DNA of 64,000 nt from Ipomoea triloba. Its lineage: Eukaryota > Streptophyta > Magnoliopsida > Solanales > Convolvulaceae. How positions within the stretch are numbered: position 1 is the first letter of the stretch; each line of letters opens with the position of its first letter. Location of the stretch: contig NC_044918.1 of assembly GCF_003576645.1 (NCBI RefSeq), positions 28,801,991-28,865,990 of the forward strand. Reading direction: 5' to 3'. The position numbers were made by a program, and so were the translations under genes. The notes below the pieces were generated by a model that searched no databases, was not told the DNA's origin, and saw only the letters and a list, made by a program, of their open reading frames with translations. Shown here piece by piece: positions 45,674-55,673 of the stretch.

Positions 45674-46183
45674 TAGGGAAAATGGTCAACTAAGCCCTCA
45701 AACTTTACTTAAGAAGCCAATTGAGCTCCTAAACATTTTAAAGTAGCAATTAAACTCATCAACATTGTATTTTGGTGTAATGAAGTCCAAAAACTGATTA
45801 GTGATAGCAGGTCGCTAGGATTTTGGTCAACATTCCGACCAACTCCAACAATAAAGTGACCGATGACTATAGAACGGTTGCCGGTGAATCAACAGAGGAG
45901 AAGGCAACCACTAGGGCAACCCGCGGGTTTCCTTCTCCTCTGTTGATTCACTAGCGACCGTAGAACGGTCACTACTCACTTTATTATCGAAAATATCGCC
46001 GGAGTTGACTGGAATATAATGTTGACCAGAACCTTAGTGACATGTGATAGCATGTTACTAACCAGTTTTGGACTTCATTATACCAAAATACAATGTTGAT
46101 GGGTTTAGTTGCTACTTTAAAGAGTTTAGGGACTTAATTAATTTTTAAGATAAAGTTTGAAGATTTATTTAATCATTTTCCTA
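45674..46183. repeat. Large fold-back element, about 240-bp arms
   Basis: The left arm starting 'ggaaaatggtcaactaagcc' and the right arm ending 'atttaatcattttcc' are inverse copies meeting near 45925-45930 ('ggagaaggcaacc' ... 'ggtttccttctcc'). Matching internal blocks include 'gaatcaacagaggag', 'gcaattaaactcatcaacat' and 'cattttggtgtaatgaagtcc' type words. Related half-copy at 60.78-61.1 kb. Confidence 0.8.
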
Positions 46184-46334
46184 AAAATGTAATACTTATA
46201 TGAAAAACTGAATCTGTATTACATATGGATGAAAGATCATTGAGAGAGTCTCATAAGTGTGTTTGCATATATATATCATATATACCAAGAAAACAAAATG
46301 GATGCACGTGGTTAATCTCCAGCCTAGCTTAGGC

Positions 46335-46389
46335 TCACATGAGTAGAATAGAGTGAAATATAGCCAAGCACAACTTGCCGGGAAATGAG

Positions 46390-46455
<66 letters not shown>

Positions 46456-46505
46456 CCGGCAAGTCATCCTTGGCTGCAACCCACTCTCTACTACACCATG
46501 AAAGC
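46335..46505 (-). ncRNA. MIR169: miR169 precursor (locus 1)
   Basis: Minus-strand bases 46476-46456 read CAGCCAAGGATG...TTGCCGG, the 21-nt miR169b/c mature sequence, on the 5' arm. The 3' arm (46382-46361) reads CCGGCAAGTTGTGCTTGGCT, a normal miR169 star. Flanks outside pair further ('gtagtagagagtg' with 'cactctattctac'). The loop is a (TA)n run of about 57 bases (46395-46452), which is unusual but self-pairing and would lengthen the stem. miR169 represses NF-YA transcription factor mRNAs. Promoter and transcript ends could not be placed. Confidence 0.88.
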
Positions 46506-46999
46506 CTCTTGCGACGACAAATAGTAGACCAAATATATATATATATGGAGTAGCTTATATTAGCTCTAACCTAAATCTTTGCATGAATAGAGTTGAAGCA
46601 AAGCTGTGACTTTGTTGTTCATTACTTATAGTGCAACAAGGGAAGAGCTGATGAGCTAAGTTGGTTCAAGTGGCATGCCAGCCATGAATGGGAGACAGTG
46701 AAAAGACACCTTTAATTTGCCTTTACATGCAGGAGATCAGATGATATATATGATGCATGTGACTTTCATCACAACTTGAAGTTAGTTGGTCCAAAATTGT
46801 GGGCTGGCATGGACGTATCTACCACTGGATTGTATCAGATTGTACCATTATATTCTGAAACACAAACTTAATTTCTTGTTGTGGAGTGATCCATCGAATT
46901 AAATCTGATTATATTTGTTAGTACGAAAATTAATATAAATATATTAATTTAGTACATGTTACGTTGTATTTTTGTTGGCATATGTTGATTCATTAAATA

Positions 47000-48973
47000 T
47001 TAGTTCAGTATATATATTTTTTTATTTCTAATGGAAGGGGACACCCGAAAGTAATGTACAAAAGCTATCTATAACCAACGATATTGCGCCATTGGGAATT
47101 AGGATACCCAGCGACATCAGCACCTAACATTTAGCTAGGAGACAAAATGTTTTTCTTGACAATTCCATGCAAATCATGGATATAAGAAAAAGAAAGAAGA
47201 GAAAAGCGCCTAATGGTGCATGCAGCTATCTACCTCATGGCCAGCAGTGCCATTCTATTGCTCAATATCAGCCATATCGTCGTCATAGGGAACAACTGTG
47301 CTAGTGAAAGTTCTAGCAATATCAGGTGGATCCTCCTTGTACCCATATTCAAGTTCTGTTATGTGAGAGGACTCTGGTACATCATTTGAGTGGTAGACCA
47401 CTGTACTCATGATCTGTTTACCTCGGTTTGAACCCCTAACCACAGTATGTTCGGATTCGGCAGCGGCTCGCCTTGGAGCATCCCCGCGACCGCCTCTGCC
47501 CCTAGATATCCCACGACCAGCCGACTTGTATTGTCTTGTATGCTCCAAATGTGGGTTGGAATTCGGAGACACAGTCCTTTGCCACTGGTCTGTCACCCTC
47601 TGGGGATGATGGTTGGTACGAATTCTCGGGAGGGATGAACTAGCATTCACGTTTGTCTTGGATTTGTCAGTGGCAGTATGGGGAATGCCAATCACTTCCT
47701 CCTGTAACCCGTCCAGTATTGCAAATCGTGAGCTAGTCTCCGGATGACTCGATACCCCATTGTTTGGTGTGAACCTGTATTACGGTGTCCAGCAGATGGT
47801 TGAATGCCTCCTCTCCGCTGAACACTTCTTCCCTTTCTTGCAACCAACATCCAAGACCCAAAGTTCTCTTTTTATAATCTTGCTTTGGTTCTTTGACTAG
47901 TGGAAAATCTTTCGAGTAGTTTCAGCGGGGGGATGATTTTCCTGCTCACCCATCGACATTGCATCCTCTGTGTTACGACCTTCAGTCATCTCATCCCCAC
48001 ATTGTCCTTGCTTATGACCCATACATGCCGCAATTAAAGCAAACGAGACGAATACCTTCGTATTCGATCGGCCATACCTCTTCATTTAGAGTGAATTTCG
48101 ACAACAGTGGTTTAGTCATATCCACTTCAACACATAACCTTGCGAATTTTCCTATAGAAGTCAGGCTTGTAGTAGTATCAACTTTGATCGGACAACCTAT
48201 CTCTCTTCCAATCTTCATCAAGAATTCCTCCTCAAAGTATTCAATCGGTAATGCCGGAAATCTAACCCATAGCAGTAGTTTGTCTGTCTTATTGCGCCTG
48301 GGGTTGAAGTTGGGTTCCCATTCTTGAACAACTAAGTAATGATCCAGTATGATCCAAGGACCATCATATTTGGCATACTCATAGTCTCTAAGCGACTCAA
48401 ATTTAGCCAAGAAATAGTCATAATGGAGGGCGATGAGTTCGAAGTTTGCATCTGTTTTCCACATTCGCTGGAGTCTCTGCAGCAAGTATGAATAGCTCAC
48501 TCTCCTTCCGAGGACTTTTATGATTAGGGAGCGTCGCCATGGCCTTCGCAATCTTTTTTTTTTCCTCTTTGGTAACCAGAATCACTGGGCAATTCGGATC
48601 TTTCTTGGCTTCATCCATTTCATCATCTTCAGACACTATTTCCTTCTCAGCTGAATCGCTCTGCAGTTTCTGGCCCCACGCTTGATTGGGTGTCTCAACC
48701 GGAGTCCGCCATTGGGACGAATCCGGTGATTTTAGCCCAGTTGAGAGGGGCGTTTCTTGGATCATTCCTACGGAGGGCAACAACGCAGCAGCTTCCATTG
48801 ATTTCCTGTCTCTTTTCGTCTTCTTAGTGTTCCTTTCGAGTAGGTCTTGAACCTCCGGCGGTTGAGCGGTCGCCGCCGGTGAGGCCATCTCGGAGACCTA
48901 ACAGATTGCTTTGCGAAAGGGGAAATTTAAAAAAAATAAAAATAAAAAATGTTTCTTTTAGTTCAGTATATAT
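47000..48973 (-). mobile_element. ORF1-only LINE insertion with 16-bp target duplication
   Basis: Flanked by TTAGTTCAGTATATAT at 47000-47015 and 48958-48973. On the minus strand the 5' leader precedes an ORF1 start at 48888 and the insertion ends in a T-rich run on plus (47017-47030), i.e. a poly-A tail. It carries ORF1 but no endonuclease or reverse transcriptase, so it is internally deleted rather than 5'-truncated. Confidence 0.75.
47255..48888 (-). pseudogene. LINE ORF1 (DUF4283 plus CCHC zinc knuckle), frameshifted
   Basis: Starts MASPAATAQPPEVQDLLER at 48888. A second frame (from about 48500) holds a DUF4283 core: ALHYDYFLAKFESLRDYEYA, GPWIILDHYLVVQEW, PLLLWVRFPALPIEYF-like text, and IGCPIKVDTTT. 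Next comes a zinc knuckle, CFNCGMYG then HKQGQC, broken by one extra base near 48013, then a Gly/Arg-rich tail (GRGISRGRGGRG near 47490-47530). FGSWMLVARKGR near 47840 is the conserved post-knuckle motif. At least three frame changes and stops make it a pseudogene. The protein would be the nucleic-acid-binding ORF1 of an L1-type plant LINE. Confidence 0.75.
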
Positions 48974-49500
48974 TAGTTTGATTATATTCAATTTTGTAAG
49001 TTATGGGAGCTGAATATGTTAACATTTAATTACAGGCACATATTATGTTAACTAACATCTTATGTGTTTGCAATTAACATATTCTGTATATGTATTGACA
49101 ATTTATGTGTCTATATATAACTGTTAAACTACTTTAGGTACAAAATATGTTAACTGCAGACACATACGGAGTAATTTTTATAATACGATATGAACAATGG
49201 TCCATGGTATAACAATTGTGGACATTCAGACATGAATTTGAAATTAAAACTTGTTTTGATGCAGCTAAGTATTTGTGCAAATTATTCTGTGGACCCTGGT
49301 CCATCTTACAAAGTGAATCTGGATCAAAAATACAATAATTTATATATTGAATGTTCACAATTTATATGCTGAATATTCACAATTTAAATTGTTGGAACAT
49401 TCTGTACGTAAATTATGAACACTCAATATGAAAATGGACACGGGTCCACCTTGTAAGGTGGACCCGGTCCATTGTATAACTATTGAAACATTTGTTAATG
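48974..49500. repeat. MITE-like repeat with GGTCCA ends
   Basis: Ends near 'gaacaatggtccatggtataacaatt' (49190) and 'acccggtccattgtataactatt' (49465-49490) are inverse to each other. An inner palindrome 'gggtccaccttgtaaggtggaccc' lies at 49443-49467. Non-coding. Confidence 0.5.
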
Positions 49501-49689
49501 GATAAGTATTATCTATGCTGATTTGGAATTGAAATGTTAAATTTCAATTTGAAATCTTTGTTAATTGACATGTTAACTGCTTATGAGCTTATCCATGTAC
49601 CTATGTAAAGAAGGTAATCCGTATGAGGAATTCACACCTAAAAAAAAAAAAAAATCTTCTAATTTTTCTTATCCTATATTTGCCCTAAC

Positions 49690-50025
49690 TCTATAAGAGA
49701 TAGTAGCATGTTTGATAAGATAGCTAACTTATCAGCTAATTTTAATTTATTTGATCATTATTAGTTATTTTACTTGGTTAAACATTCAATATAAGTGTGT
49801 GATTAATTAGCTTTTTGTAACAGCTTATTGTTTCAAATGTTAAAATTCAAAAAAACTACTCCAAACAACTTTTTCGATAAGCTTTTTGAGATAATCATTT
49901 TGCATGTAATTAGCTATCAGCTAACAGTTAATTTACCAAACATCTTTCTACAATAAACTAATGCTATCAACTAATCAAACCACTAACTCAATCAGCTAAC
50001 ATCTATTTACCAAACACCCCATGTA
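49690..50025. mobile_element. MITE of the 'TTTGATAAG/AGCTTATC' type
   Basis: Left end 'agcatgtttgataagatagc', right end 'atctatttaccaaacacccc', interior rich in TAGCTAA/TCAGCT words. A longer relative lies at 58.74-59.37 kb. Non-coding. Confidence 0.45.
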
Positions 50026-50181
50026 TCTACAATGCTTCTTTAGAACATTTAGACAAGTTATTTTATTATTATCACTCTCGTGATTAAGTTTATTAAGGCG
50101 ACTAAATTCATTTGCTACACCTTATATTGTATTTCAAAAGTACTTATTAGGTATTTTGTCATTTTTGTTAAGGATTGATAT

Positions 50182-50316
50182 GATGAGAACTGAATATTGT
50201 ATTGATTCAATTGAACAATTACAATGATGAGGAATAGGAGATATATATACAATGGGAGTCTCAGGTAGAGTAGGATAGCTAGTCCTAACGTGACTCAAAC
50301 TCAGAGAGTCCTAATA
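50182..50316 (-). repeat. Copia 3' LTR
   Basis: 135 bp, identical to 54663-54797. Preceded on the minus strand by the polypurine tract. Confidence 0.93.
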
Positions 50317-50323
50317 CTCCCCC

Positions 50324-52906
50324 TCAAGCGTAGGGTAAACTACTAACCTGAAGCTTGTCTCTAAGAAAAGAAAATCTAGGACTAGGCAAAGCTTTTGTAA
50401 AGATATCTGCTAATTGATCTTTTGTGGAAATAAAGTTAACCTGAATATCTCCATTGGCAACCCTATCTCTAACAAAGTGGTAGTCAATCTCCACGTGCTT
50501 AGTTCTTGCATGAAAAATTGGATTTGCACACATATAAGTAGCACCAAGATTGTCACACCATAATTTGGGAGTAAGGATGCCATCAATTTTGATCTCACGC
50601 AGCAAGGACATGATCCATATGACCTCAGCACAAACATCAGCCAAGGCTTTATACTCAGCTTCCGTGGATGATCTTGCAACTGTCTTCTGTTTCTTGCACA
50701 CCCAAGAGATAAGATTGGTGCCAAGAAACACTGCATACCCACTAGTAGATTTACGGTCCTCAGGACAACCAGCCCAGTCAGAATCAGAGAAAGCATGAAG
50801 CTCTCTAGAATTTGACTGAGTTACACGCAAGCCGAATGAGAGGGTGCCTTTGACATACCTGAGCACTCGTTTTAGCTGCTCCCAGTGAGACAATGTTGGA
50901 GCATGCATATGTTGACACAATTGATTGACCGCAAAGGATAAGTCTGGCCGTGTAATTGTGAGATACTGGAGAGCACCAGCCAAACTCCTATATTTCGTTG
51001 GATCTTCATATGAATCTGAATTAAGCAATGGAGTTTTCGATGTAGAAATAGGAGTGGCGAGAGGTTTACAATCAGTCATTCCAGCCCGTTTCAAGATGTC
51101 TGACATGTACCGCTGCTGAGAAATAATAACACCATTGCTAGTTTTGACTAGCTCAATTCCAAGAAAGAAACCAGGTTCACCAAGATCTCTAATTTTGAAA
51201 GCATTAGACAGTTTATAGAGTAAATCAGACACTAATAGCTCATCAGTCCCCATTACCAAAATGTCATCAACATATACTAAAAGATACACACATGCAGAAC
51301 CACGAGAATAATAGAATAATGACACATCAGTCTTTGAAGCTATAAACCCAACAGAGAGTAAAAAAGTATGCAGCCGATTAAACCAAGCTCGTGGAGCTTG
51401 CTTTAAGCCATATAAGGAACGCCTCAACAGACAAACGTGATCAGGCAATTGAGCATCAGCATACCCGGGTGGTTGACGCATATAAACAGTCTCAGCCAAA
51501 TCACCATTCAAAAATGCATTGTGTACGTCAAGCTGCCTAACCACCCAACCTGAGGAAATAGCCAAACTCAAAAGCAATCTGACTGTAGTGGGTTTCACAA
51601 CCGGACTAAAGGTGTCAAAAAAGTCCTGACCAGGAACTTGATTAAACCCTTTCGCCACAAGTCTCGCCTTATGCCTCTCTATTGAACCATCAGCTTTACG
51701 TTTAGTACGAAAAACCCACTTACACCCAATCACATTCATACCTGGGCGAGGAGGAACTAGAACCCAAGTCTGATTATGCAAAAGTGCATTAAACTCCAGA
51801 TCCATTGCCTCTCGCCATTCAGAAAATTTAACTACCTGAGTGTAGCAAGTGGGCTCGGTAGGACAGGCCTGAGCAGAGAGAGCCAAAAGTGGAGCCACAG
51901 ACCGACTCCTCGTAGCCATTGCATGGGAGCGAACAGTCGGACGTGTGGACTTGCCACGGGGTCGTCCGCTTTGACGAGTAGGAACAGCAGTGGTGGTGAC
52001 AAGAGAATCAGCCTGAGCAGAATCAGCAAGAGAAGATGGCAATACCTGTAAAACCGATTCAGCCCACGACTTCTGCACAGAGGGAGGAGATGGCACAGCA
52101 ACCCTACTAACAAAGGGAAACACATTCTCGTCAAAGTGTACATGTCTGCAGATATAAATCTTATTAGTCGTTAAGTCCATGCATCTGTACCCCCTAAAAG
52201 ACTCAGGATAACCTAAGAAGACACAAGGAGATGACCGATACGACATTTTGTGACGATTATAAGGACGCAAGTGAGGATAACAAAGACAACCAAACACACG
52301 AAGAAAAGAGTATGAGGGAAAAGATTTATGTAACAATAAATGAGGACTGAAATTCTGTAAAACACTATATGGCATTCTATTAATCAAGTAAACAACAGTT
52401 TCAAAAGCAACGTCCCAAAAACGAGATGGAACAGACGCACGAGTCATAAGAGTAAGACCAGTTTCGACAATATGCATGTGCTTCCTCTCAACACGACCAT
52501 TCTGTTCATGAGTGTAGGCACAGGATTGTCTATGATTAATCCCTAACTGAAGAAGAACAGTATGTAACTTTTTGTATTCAGCTCCTAAGTCCGACTGAAT
52601 AGCCTTAATTTTGCGATTAAATGACCGTTCAACTAAGGCACGAAACTTGTCAAAAATGGCATACAAGTCAAACTTCAATTTCATAGGATAATACCATGTG
52701 TAACGAGAATGGTCATCAACAAAAAGAACAAAATAACGATAACCAGAAGAAGACAAAACAGGAGCTGGTCCCCAAATATCAGTATAAATCAAATCAAGAA
52801 TATTCGAACTAACAGAGTCTACACGTGGCAAAGGGAAACGAGCAGACTTGCCCAATTGACACGCAGAACACAAAGAAGAAGTACAACGATTATTGACTAG
52901 AACCAC
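50324..52906 (-). CDS. Copia pol: integrase, reverse transcriptase, RNase H
   Basis: An 860-codon open frame. Integrase core: first Asp in LIYTDIWGP (about residue 42), second in [10 protein letters not shown] (about 105), Glu in [11 protein letters not shown] (about 138). The Cys pair [15 protein letters not shown] is the end of the integrase zinc finger. Reverse transcriptase starts at [15 protein letters not shown] (about 408); the catalytic box is YVDDILVMG (about 553), with [11 protein letters not shown] before it. RNase H has [16 protein letters not shown] and [16 protein letters not shown] (about 715-785). The C-terminus overlaps the polypurine tract. The annotated start is arbitrary: in the intact family this is continuous with protease upstream, from which it is cut off here by a TGA and a frame change at 52905-52950. 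Confidence 0.92.
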   Translation of the reverse strand: MVLVNNRCTSSLCSACQLGKSARFPLPRVDSVSSNILDLIYTDIWGPAPVLSSSGYRYFVLFVDDHSRYTWYYPMKLKFDLYAIFDKFRALVERSFNRKIKAIQSDLGAEYKKLHTVLLQLGINHRQSCAYTHEQNGRVERKHMHIVETGLTLMTRASVPSRFWDVAFETVVYLINRMPYSVLQNFSPHLLLHKSFPSYSFLRVFGCLCYPHLRPYNRHKMSYRSSPCVFLGYPESFRGYRCMDLTTNKIYICRHVHFDENVFPFVSRVAVPSPPSVQKSWAESVLQVLPSSLADSAQADSLVTTTAVPTRQSGRPRGKSTRPTVRSHAMATRSRSVAPLLALSAQACPTEPTCYTQVVKFSEWREAMDLEFNALLHNQTWVLVPPRPGMNVIGCKWVFRTKRKADGSIERHKARLVAKGFNQVPGQDFFDTFSPVVKPTTVRLLLSLAISSGWVVRQLDVHNAFLNGDLAETVYMRQPPGYADAQLPDHVCLLRRSLYGLKQAPRAWFNRLHTFLLSVGFIASKTDVSLFYYSRGSACVYLLVYVDDILVMGTDELLVSDLLYKLSNAFKIRDLGEPGFFLGIELVKTSNGVIISQQRYMSDILKRAGMTDCKPLATPISTSKTPLLNSDSYEDPTKYRSLAGALQYLTITRPDLSFAVNQLCQHMHAPTLSHWEQLKRVLRYVKGTLSFGLRVTQSNSRELHAFSDSDWAGCPEDRKSTSGYAVFLGTNLISWVCKKQKTVARSSTEAEYKALADVCAEVIWIMSLLREIKIDGILTPKLWCDNLGATYMCANPIFHARTKHVEIDYHFVRDRVANGDIQVNFISTKDQLADIFTKALPSPRFSFLRDKLQVSSLPYA

Positions 52907-52940
52907 TAACAGAACAAAAAGGAAGAATACGATCTAAGAC

Positions 52941-53600
52941 TCATTGATGAGGATGTCCCAAACGATCATGCCATACGGAAGAGGAAGCACGGGACGAGAT
53001 AAACGCACGGGGACTGTTTTTCAGAATGGGCAGCGTGTAGAGACCACCGCAACTATTGCCGCGAAGAATGGGCAGCGTGTAGAGACCACCGCAACTATTG
53101 CCGCGAAGAATGGGCAGCGTGTAGAGACCACCGCAACTATTGCCGCGAAGAAGAGGCAGCGTGTAGAGACCACCGCAACTATTGCCGCGAAGAAGAAGCA
53201 GCGTGTAGAGACCACCGCAACTATTGCCGCGAAGAAGAATTAGCGTGTAGAGACCACCGCAACTATTGCCGCGAAGAAGAATTGCCTTGGTTGCTATATC
53301 CTTCACAACAAAAAAGGATGGATGAAACTCAAAAAAGAATTTATTATCTTTTGCAAAGCGTTGCACAGATAAAAGAGAGGAAGACAAACCAGGAACATGT
53401 AAAATATCAGACATCCTAAATACTTTAGACGGGGTAGAAAAAGAAGCATGACCAGTATGACTAATAAGCAAACCTGTACCATCACCAACTCGAAGAGCAT
53501 CACCACCAGTGTACTCTTCAGATGTAGAGAGCGCAGCAATATTAGGGGTCGCGTGATTTGTCGCCCCAGTGTCTGGAATCCAAAGATGTGAGTCAGACAC
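52941..53600 (-). CDS. Copia protease and GAG-pre-integrase segment with expanded repeat
   Basis: The open stretch starts within the protease: the active site is DTGATNH (about residues 10-16), followed by flap-like and LHVPGLSSSLLSVQRF motifs. The pre-integrase domain then contains six tandem copies of a 14-residue unit, (I/L)LRGNSCGGLYTL, where relatives normally have one, and ends WHDRLGHPHQ before a TGA. It is in frame with gag upstream, separated only by one TAG. Confidence 0.85.
   Translation of the reverse strand: MSDSHLWIPDTGATNHATPNIAALSTSEEYTGGDALRVGDGTGLLISHTGHASFSTPSKVFRMSDILHVPGLSSSLLSVQRFAKDNKFFFEFHPSFFVVKDIATKAILLRGNSCGGLYTLILLRGNSCGGLYTLLLLRGNSCGGLYTLPLLRGNSCGGLYTLPILRGNSCGGLYTLPILRGNSCGGLYTLPILKNSPRAFISSRASSSVWHDRLGHPHQ
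53025..53276 (-). repeat. 42-bp minisatellite, six copies, in frame within Copia pol
   Basis: Six head-to-tail 42-bp units (53025, 53067, 53109, 53151, 53193, 53235), with 0-4 differences, mostly in the last codons of each unit (GGG, AGG, AAG, ATT variants). 42 is a multiple of 3, so the frame is kept. Confidence 0.95.
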
Positions 53601-53771
53601 AAGATTCGGCGCATCCTCAGCATATGTTAAATGAGCTTGGAGTCCACGGCCAATTAAAGAAAAACAGGTTGGTGCAAGATGGCCATAATTGCCACATAAT
53701 TGGCATTGAGGCTGCCAATTACCACCACGTCGCCCACGTGACCTGCCACCGCCATGCGAGCCACGTCCACG

Positions 53772-54632
53772 CTACACACCACCGCCCTGCTGCTGCTGCT
53801 GGTCGGCGAAAACAGCACCGCCACGTGACTGATTCCCACCGCGGCGATTCGATCCGCCACGCCAAGACCGCGACCGACCTCCACTACCACGCTGGCCAAC
53901 AAAAGACGCAGCTGCAAGGGCTGGAACACTGCCATAGCTATCACCGGTAGCGAACTCATGCGAGCCAAGGAGATCAGCGAGTTCGGGAAGACGCACCGGC
54001 TGACCTCGAACATTCAAAGAGGCTACGACAGAGTGATATTCTAGACGTAAACCTCTGAAAATATACATATTCTGATCCTCCAAAGGAACCGCACGGCCAG
54101 CAAGAGCTAGATCTTCCACCATAACTTGCGCACGAGCAATGTAGTCGACGGCGGAGGCATCACCTTGGCGTATTGTTTGCAGCTGTCCAAGAATATGCAT
54201 AATCCGAGCTTGACTAGAAGAAGCGAGAGCCTGCTCAAGCGCCAACCAGAGATCACGCGACGTAGTGCAACCAATTGCGAGGTACATAACTTCCGACGAA
54301 AGTGAAGAGATTAACATGCTAAGGACCGCTTGATCTTGGCGCACCCATGGAGCATGCAGCGGGTTGGGTAGAGCAGCAGCAGCGCAGGAGCCTTCAGAAA
54401 CGGGAAGAAAACGATTAGGGCAAGAGTTCGTGCCATCAACGAAACCCATGAGGTCGTGCCCACGAAGAAACGGAATAACCTGCGTCCTCCAAAACAAGAA
54501 ATTCTTGTTCGTTAGCTTAATGCTAACATAGTGATGCGCAGCAGACAGAGAAGCGGCTGCTGAAGAAACCGCAGAAGAAATAGCTGCATTAGAAACGGTC
54601 CGTTCGGAAGAATTAACAGAGTCGTCAGCCAT
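53772..54632 (-). CDS. Copia gag
   Basis: 286 codons from ATG 54632, 20 bases inside the primer binding site. N-terminal Ser/Ala-rich segment, then the Copia gag core: KLTNKNFLFWRTQVIPFLRG, FVDGT, WVRQDQAVLSMLISSLSSEV, TSRDLWLALEQA, LGQLQTIRQGDASAVDYIAR. The Gly/Arg-rich tail follows. A TAG at 53769-53771 ends it early. Beyond the stop, in the same frame, lies the CCHC knuckle CQLCGNYGHLAPTC (about 53660-53700), so the knuckle is cut off from the capsid part. Confidence 0.9.
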   Translation of the reverse strand: MADDSVNSSERTVSNAAISSAVSSAAASLSAAHHYVSIKLTNKNFLFWRTQVIPFLRGHDLMGFVDGTNSCPNRFLPVSEGSCAAAALPNPLHAPWVRQDQAVLSMLISSLSSEVMYLAIGCTTSRDLWLALEQALASSSQARIMHILGQLQTIRQGDASAVDYIARAQVMVEDLALAGRAVPLEDQNMYIFRGLRLEYHSVVASLNVRGQPVRLPELADLLGSHEFATGDSYGSVPALAAASFVGQRGSGGRSRSWRGGSNRRGGNQSRGGAVFADQQQQQGGGV

Positions 54633-54662
54633 TGGAAAATAAACCTAGGCTAGCTGATACCA

Positions 54663-54797
54663 GATGAGAACTGAATATTGTATTGATTCAATTGAACAAT
54701 TACAATGATGAGGAATAGGAGATATATATACAATGGGAGTCTCAGGTAGAGTAGGATAGCTAGTCCTAACGTGACTCAAACTCAGAGAGTCCTAATA
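54663..54797 (-). repeat. Copia 5' LTR
   Basis: 135 bp, identical to 50182-50316. The primer binding site complementary to initiator tRNA-Met (plus 54654-54662) touches its inner end. Confidence 0.93.
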
Positions 54798-54849
54798 GAT
54801 ATAAATAAATAAAATAAAAAACTTTTAGAAAACTAATAAACCTAATAGT

Positions 54850-55000
54850 GTGTCAAAGACCTTGTGGTCTAGTGTCACCTGATTGCACCCCCACATGAGA
54901 GGGGGTGAGTTCGAGCCTTGCTAAAGGCATAGCTATGAACAAATACTACAGTAAGACAGTCAATAGTACAACAAAAGAACTCTTTATCCCATCATAATTT
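54850..55000 (+). mobile_element. SINE family 1
   Basis: Head 'caaagaccttgtggtctagtg', B-box-like 'gagttcgagcctt' (54906-54918), then 'atagctatgaacaaatacta' and an A-rich end. Begins about 50 bp right of the Copia insertion. Confidence 0.65.
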
Positions 55001-55084
55001 TCGTACACAATACTTGCACAATTACTTCGATCCCCTGCTTCCCAATGACTAGAGGTAACAATACTTGTTTGATCAATTATGACT

Positions 55085-55271
55085 AGAGGGCGTTTGATTC
55101 ACGGAATCTTGGATTACCCTAAGTAATAGGATTATTTCCTGGAAGGTAGTGTGAGATTTTGGAAATGTAAGATTATCATGTTTGGTTTAGATTATGAAAT
55201 AATGAAATATAATATTACCTTGTTTGGTAGGGTTATATTTTAGGTTATATGGATCAATTTACTATAATGTC

Positions 55272-55335
<64 letters not shown>

Positions 55336-55673
55336 ATGCTTAAATATTAAAAAAAATAAATATATAAATATACGCACATGTATATTTAATTATATATAAC
55401 ATATATTTATTCCATTATATAATAATAATAATAATAATAACAACAACAACGATTAGTTAACAAGGGCAAAGTTGAAATAACTCAAAGTAATCTAAGATTA
55501 CCTAAAAAGACGGTGGTAATCACATTACCTTAAAATATTACCGCCACATCAGCTTTGACATAATATAACATTACCAGGTAATCTCATATAGCTTCAACGA
55601 AACGGAGTAATATAACATTACCAAACTCAGATTACCTAACTAATCTTAGATTACCTCAACCAAACCACCCTAA
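55085..55673. mobile_element. MITE with ends 'agggcgtttgattc / caaaccaccct'
   Basis: The left end 'agggcgtttgattcacggaa' and the inverse of the right end 'agggtggtttggttgaggta' match, and the interior repeats 'taatcttagattacc' in both orientations. A (TA)n run (55274-55333) and a short (AAT)n/(AAC)n run (55421-55450) lie inside. Non-coding. Confidence 0.55.

Larger units (their letters stand above)
50182..54797 (-). mobile_element. Ty1/Copia LTR retrotransposon, 4.6 kb, minus strand
   Basis: Two 135-bp LTRs (50182-50316 and 54663-54797) are identical as read and are flanked by GATAT on both sides (50177-50181, 54798-54802). Minus-strand order is 5' LTR, primer binding site TGGTATCAG (54654-54662) directly adjoining, gag, protease, integrase, reverse transcriptase, RNase H, polypurine tract GAGGGGGAG (50317-50325), 3' LTR: the Copia order. 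On the minus strand the LTR starts TATTAGG and ends CTCATC, not TG...CA. LTR identity means insertion was recent. The coding region has a TAG after gag, a TGA after the pre-integrase domain and a frame change, so this copy should not make a full polyprotein. Confidence 0.93.

Noticed and set aside
52944..53243. Plus-strand 99-codon repetitive frame
   Set aside because: Antisense reading of the 42-bp repeats in the Copia coding strand.
53025..53276. Possible CRISPR-like array
   Set aside because: Units abut without spacers and are in frame inside Copia pol; this is a minisatellite in a plant genome.
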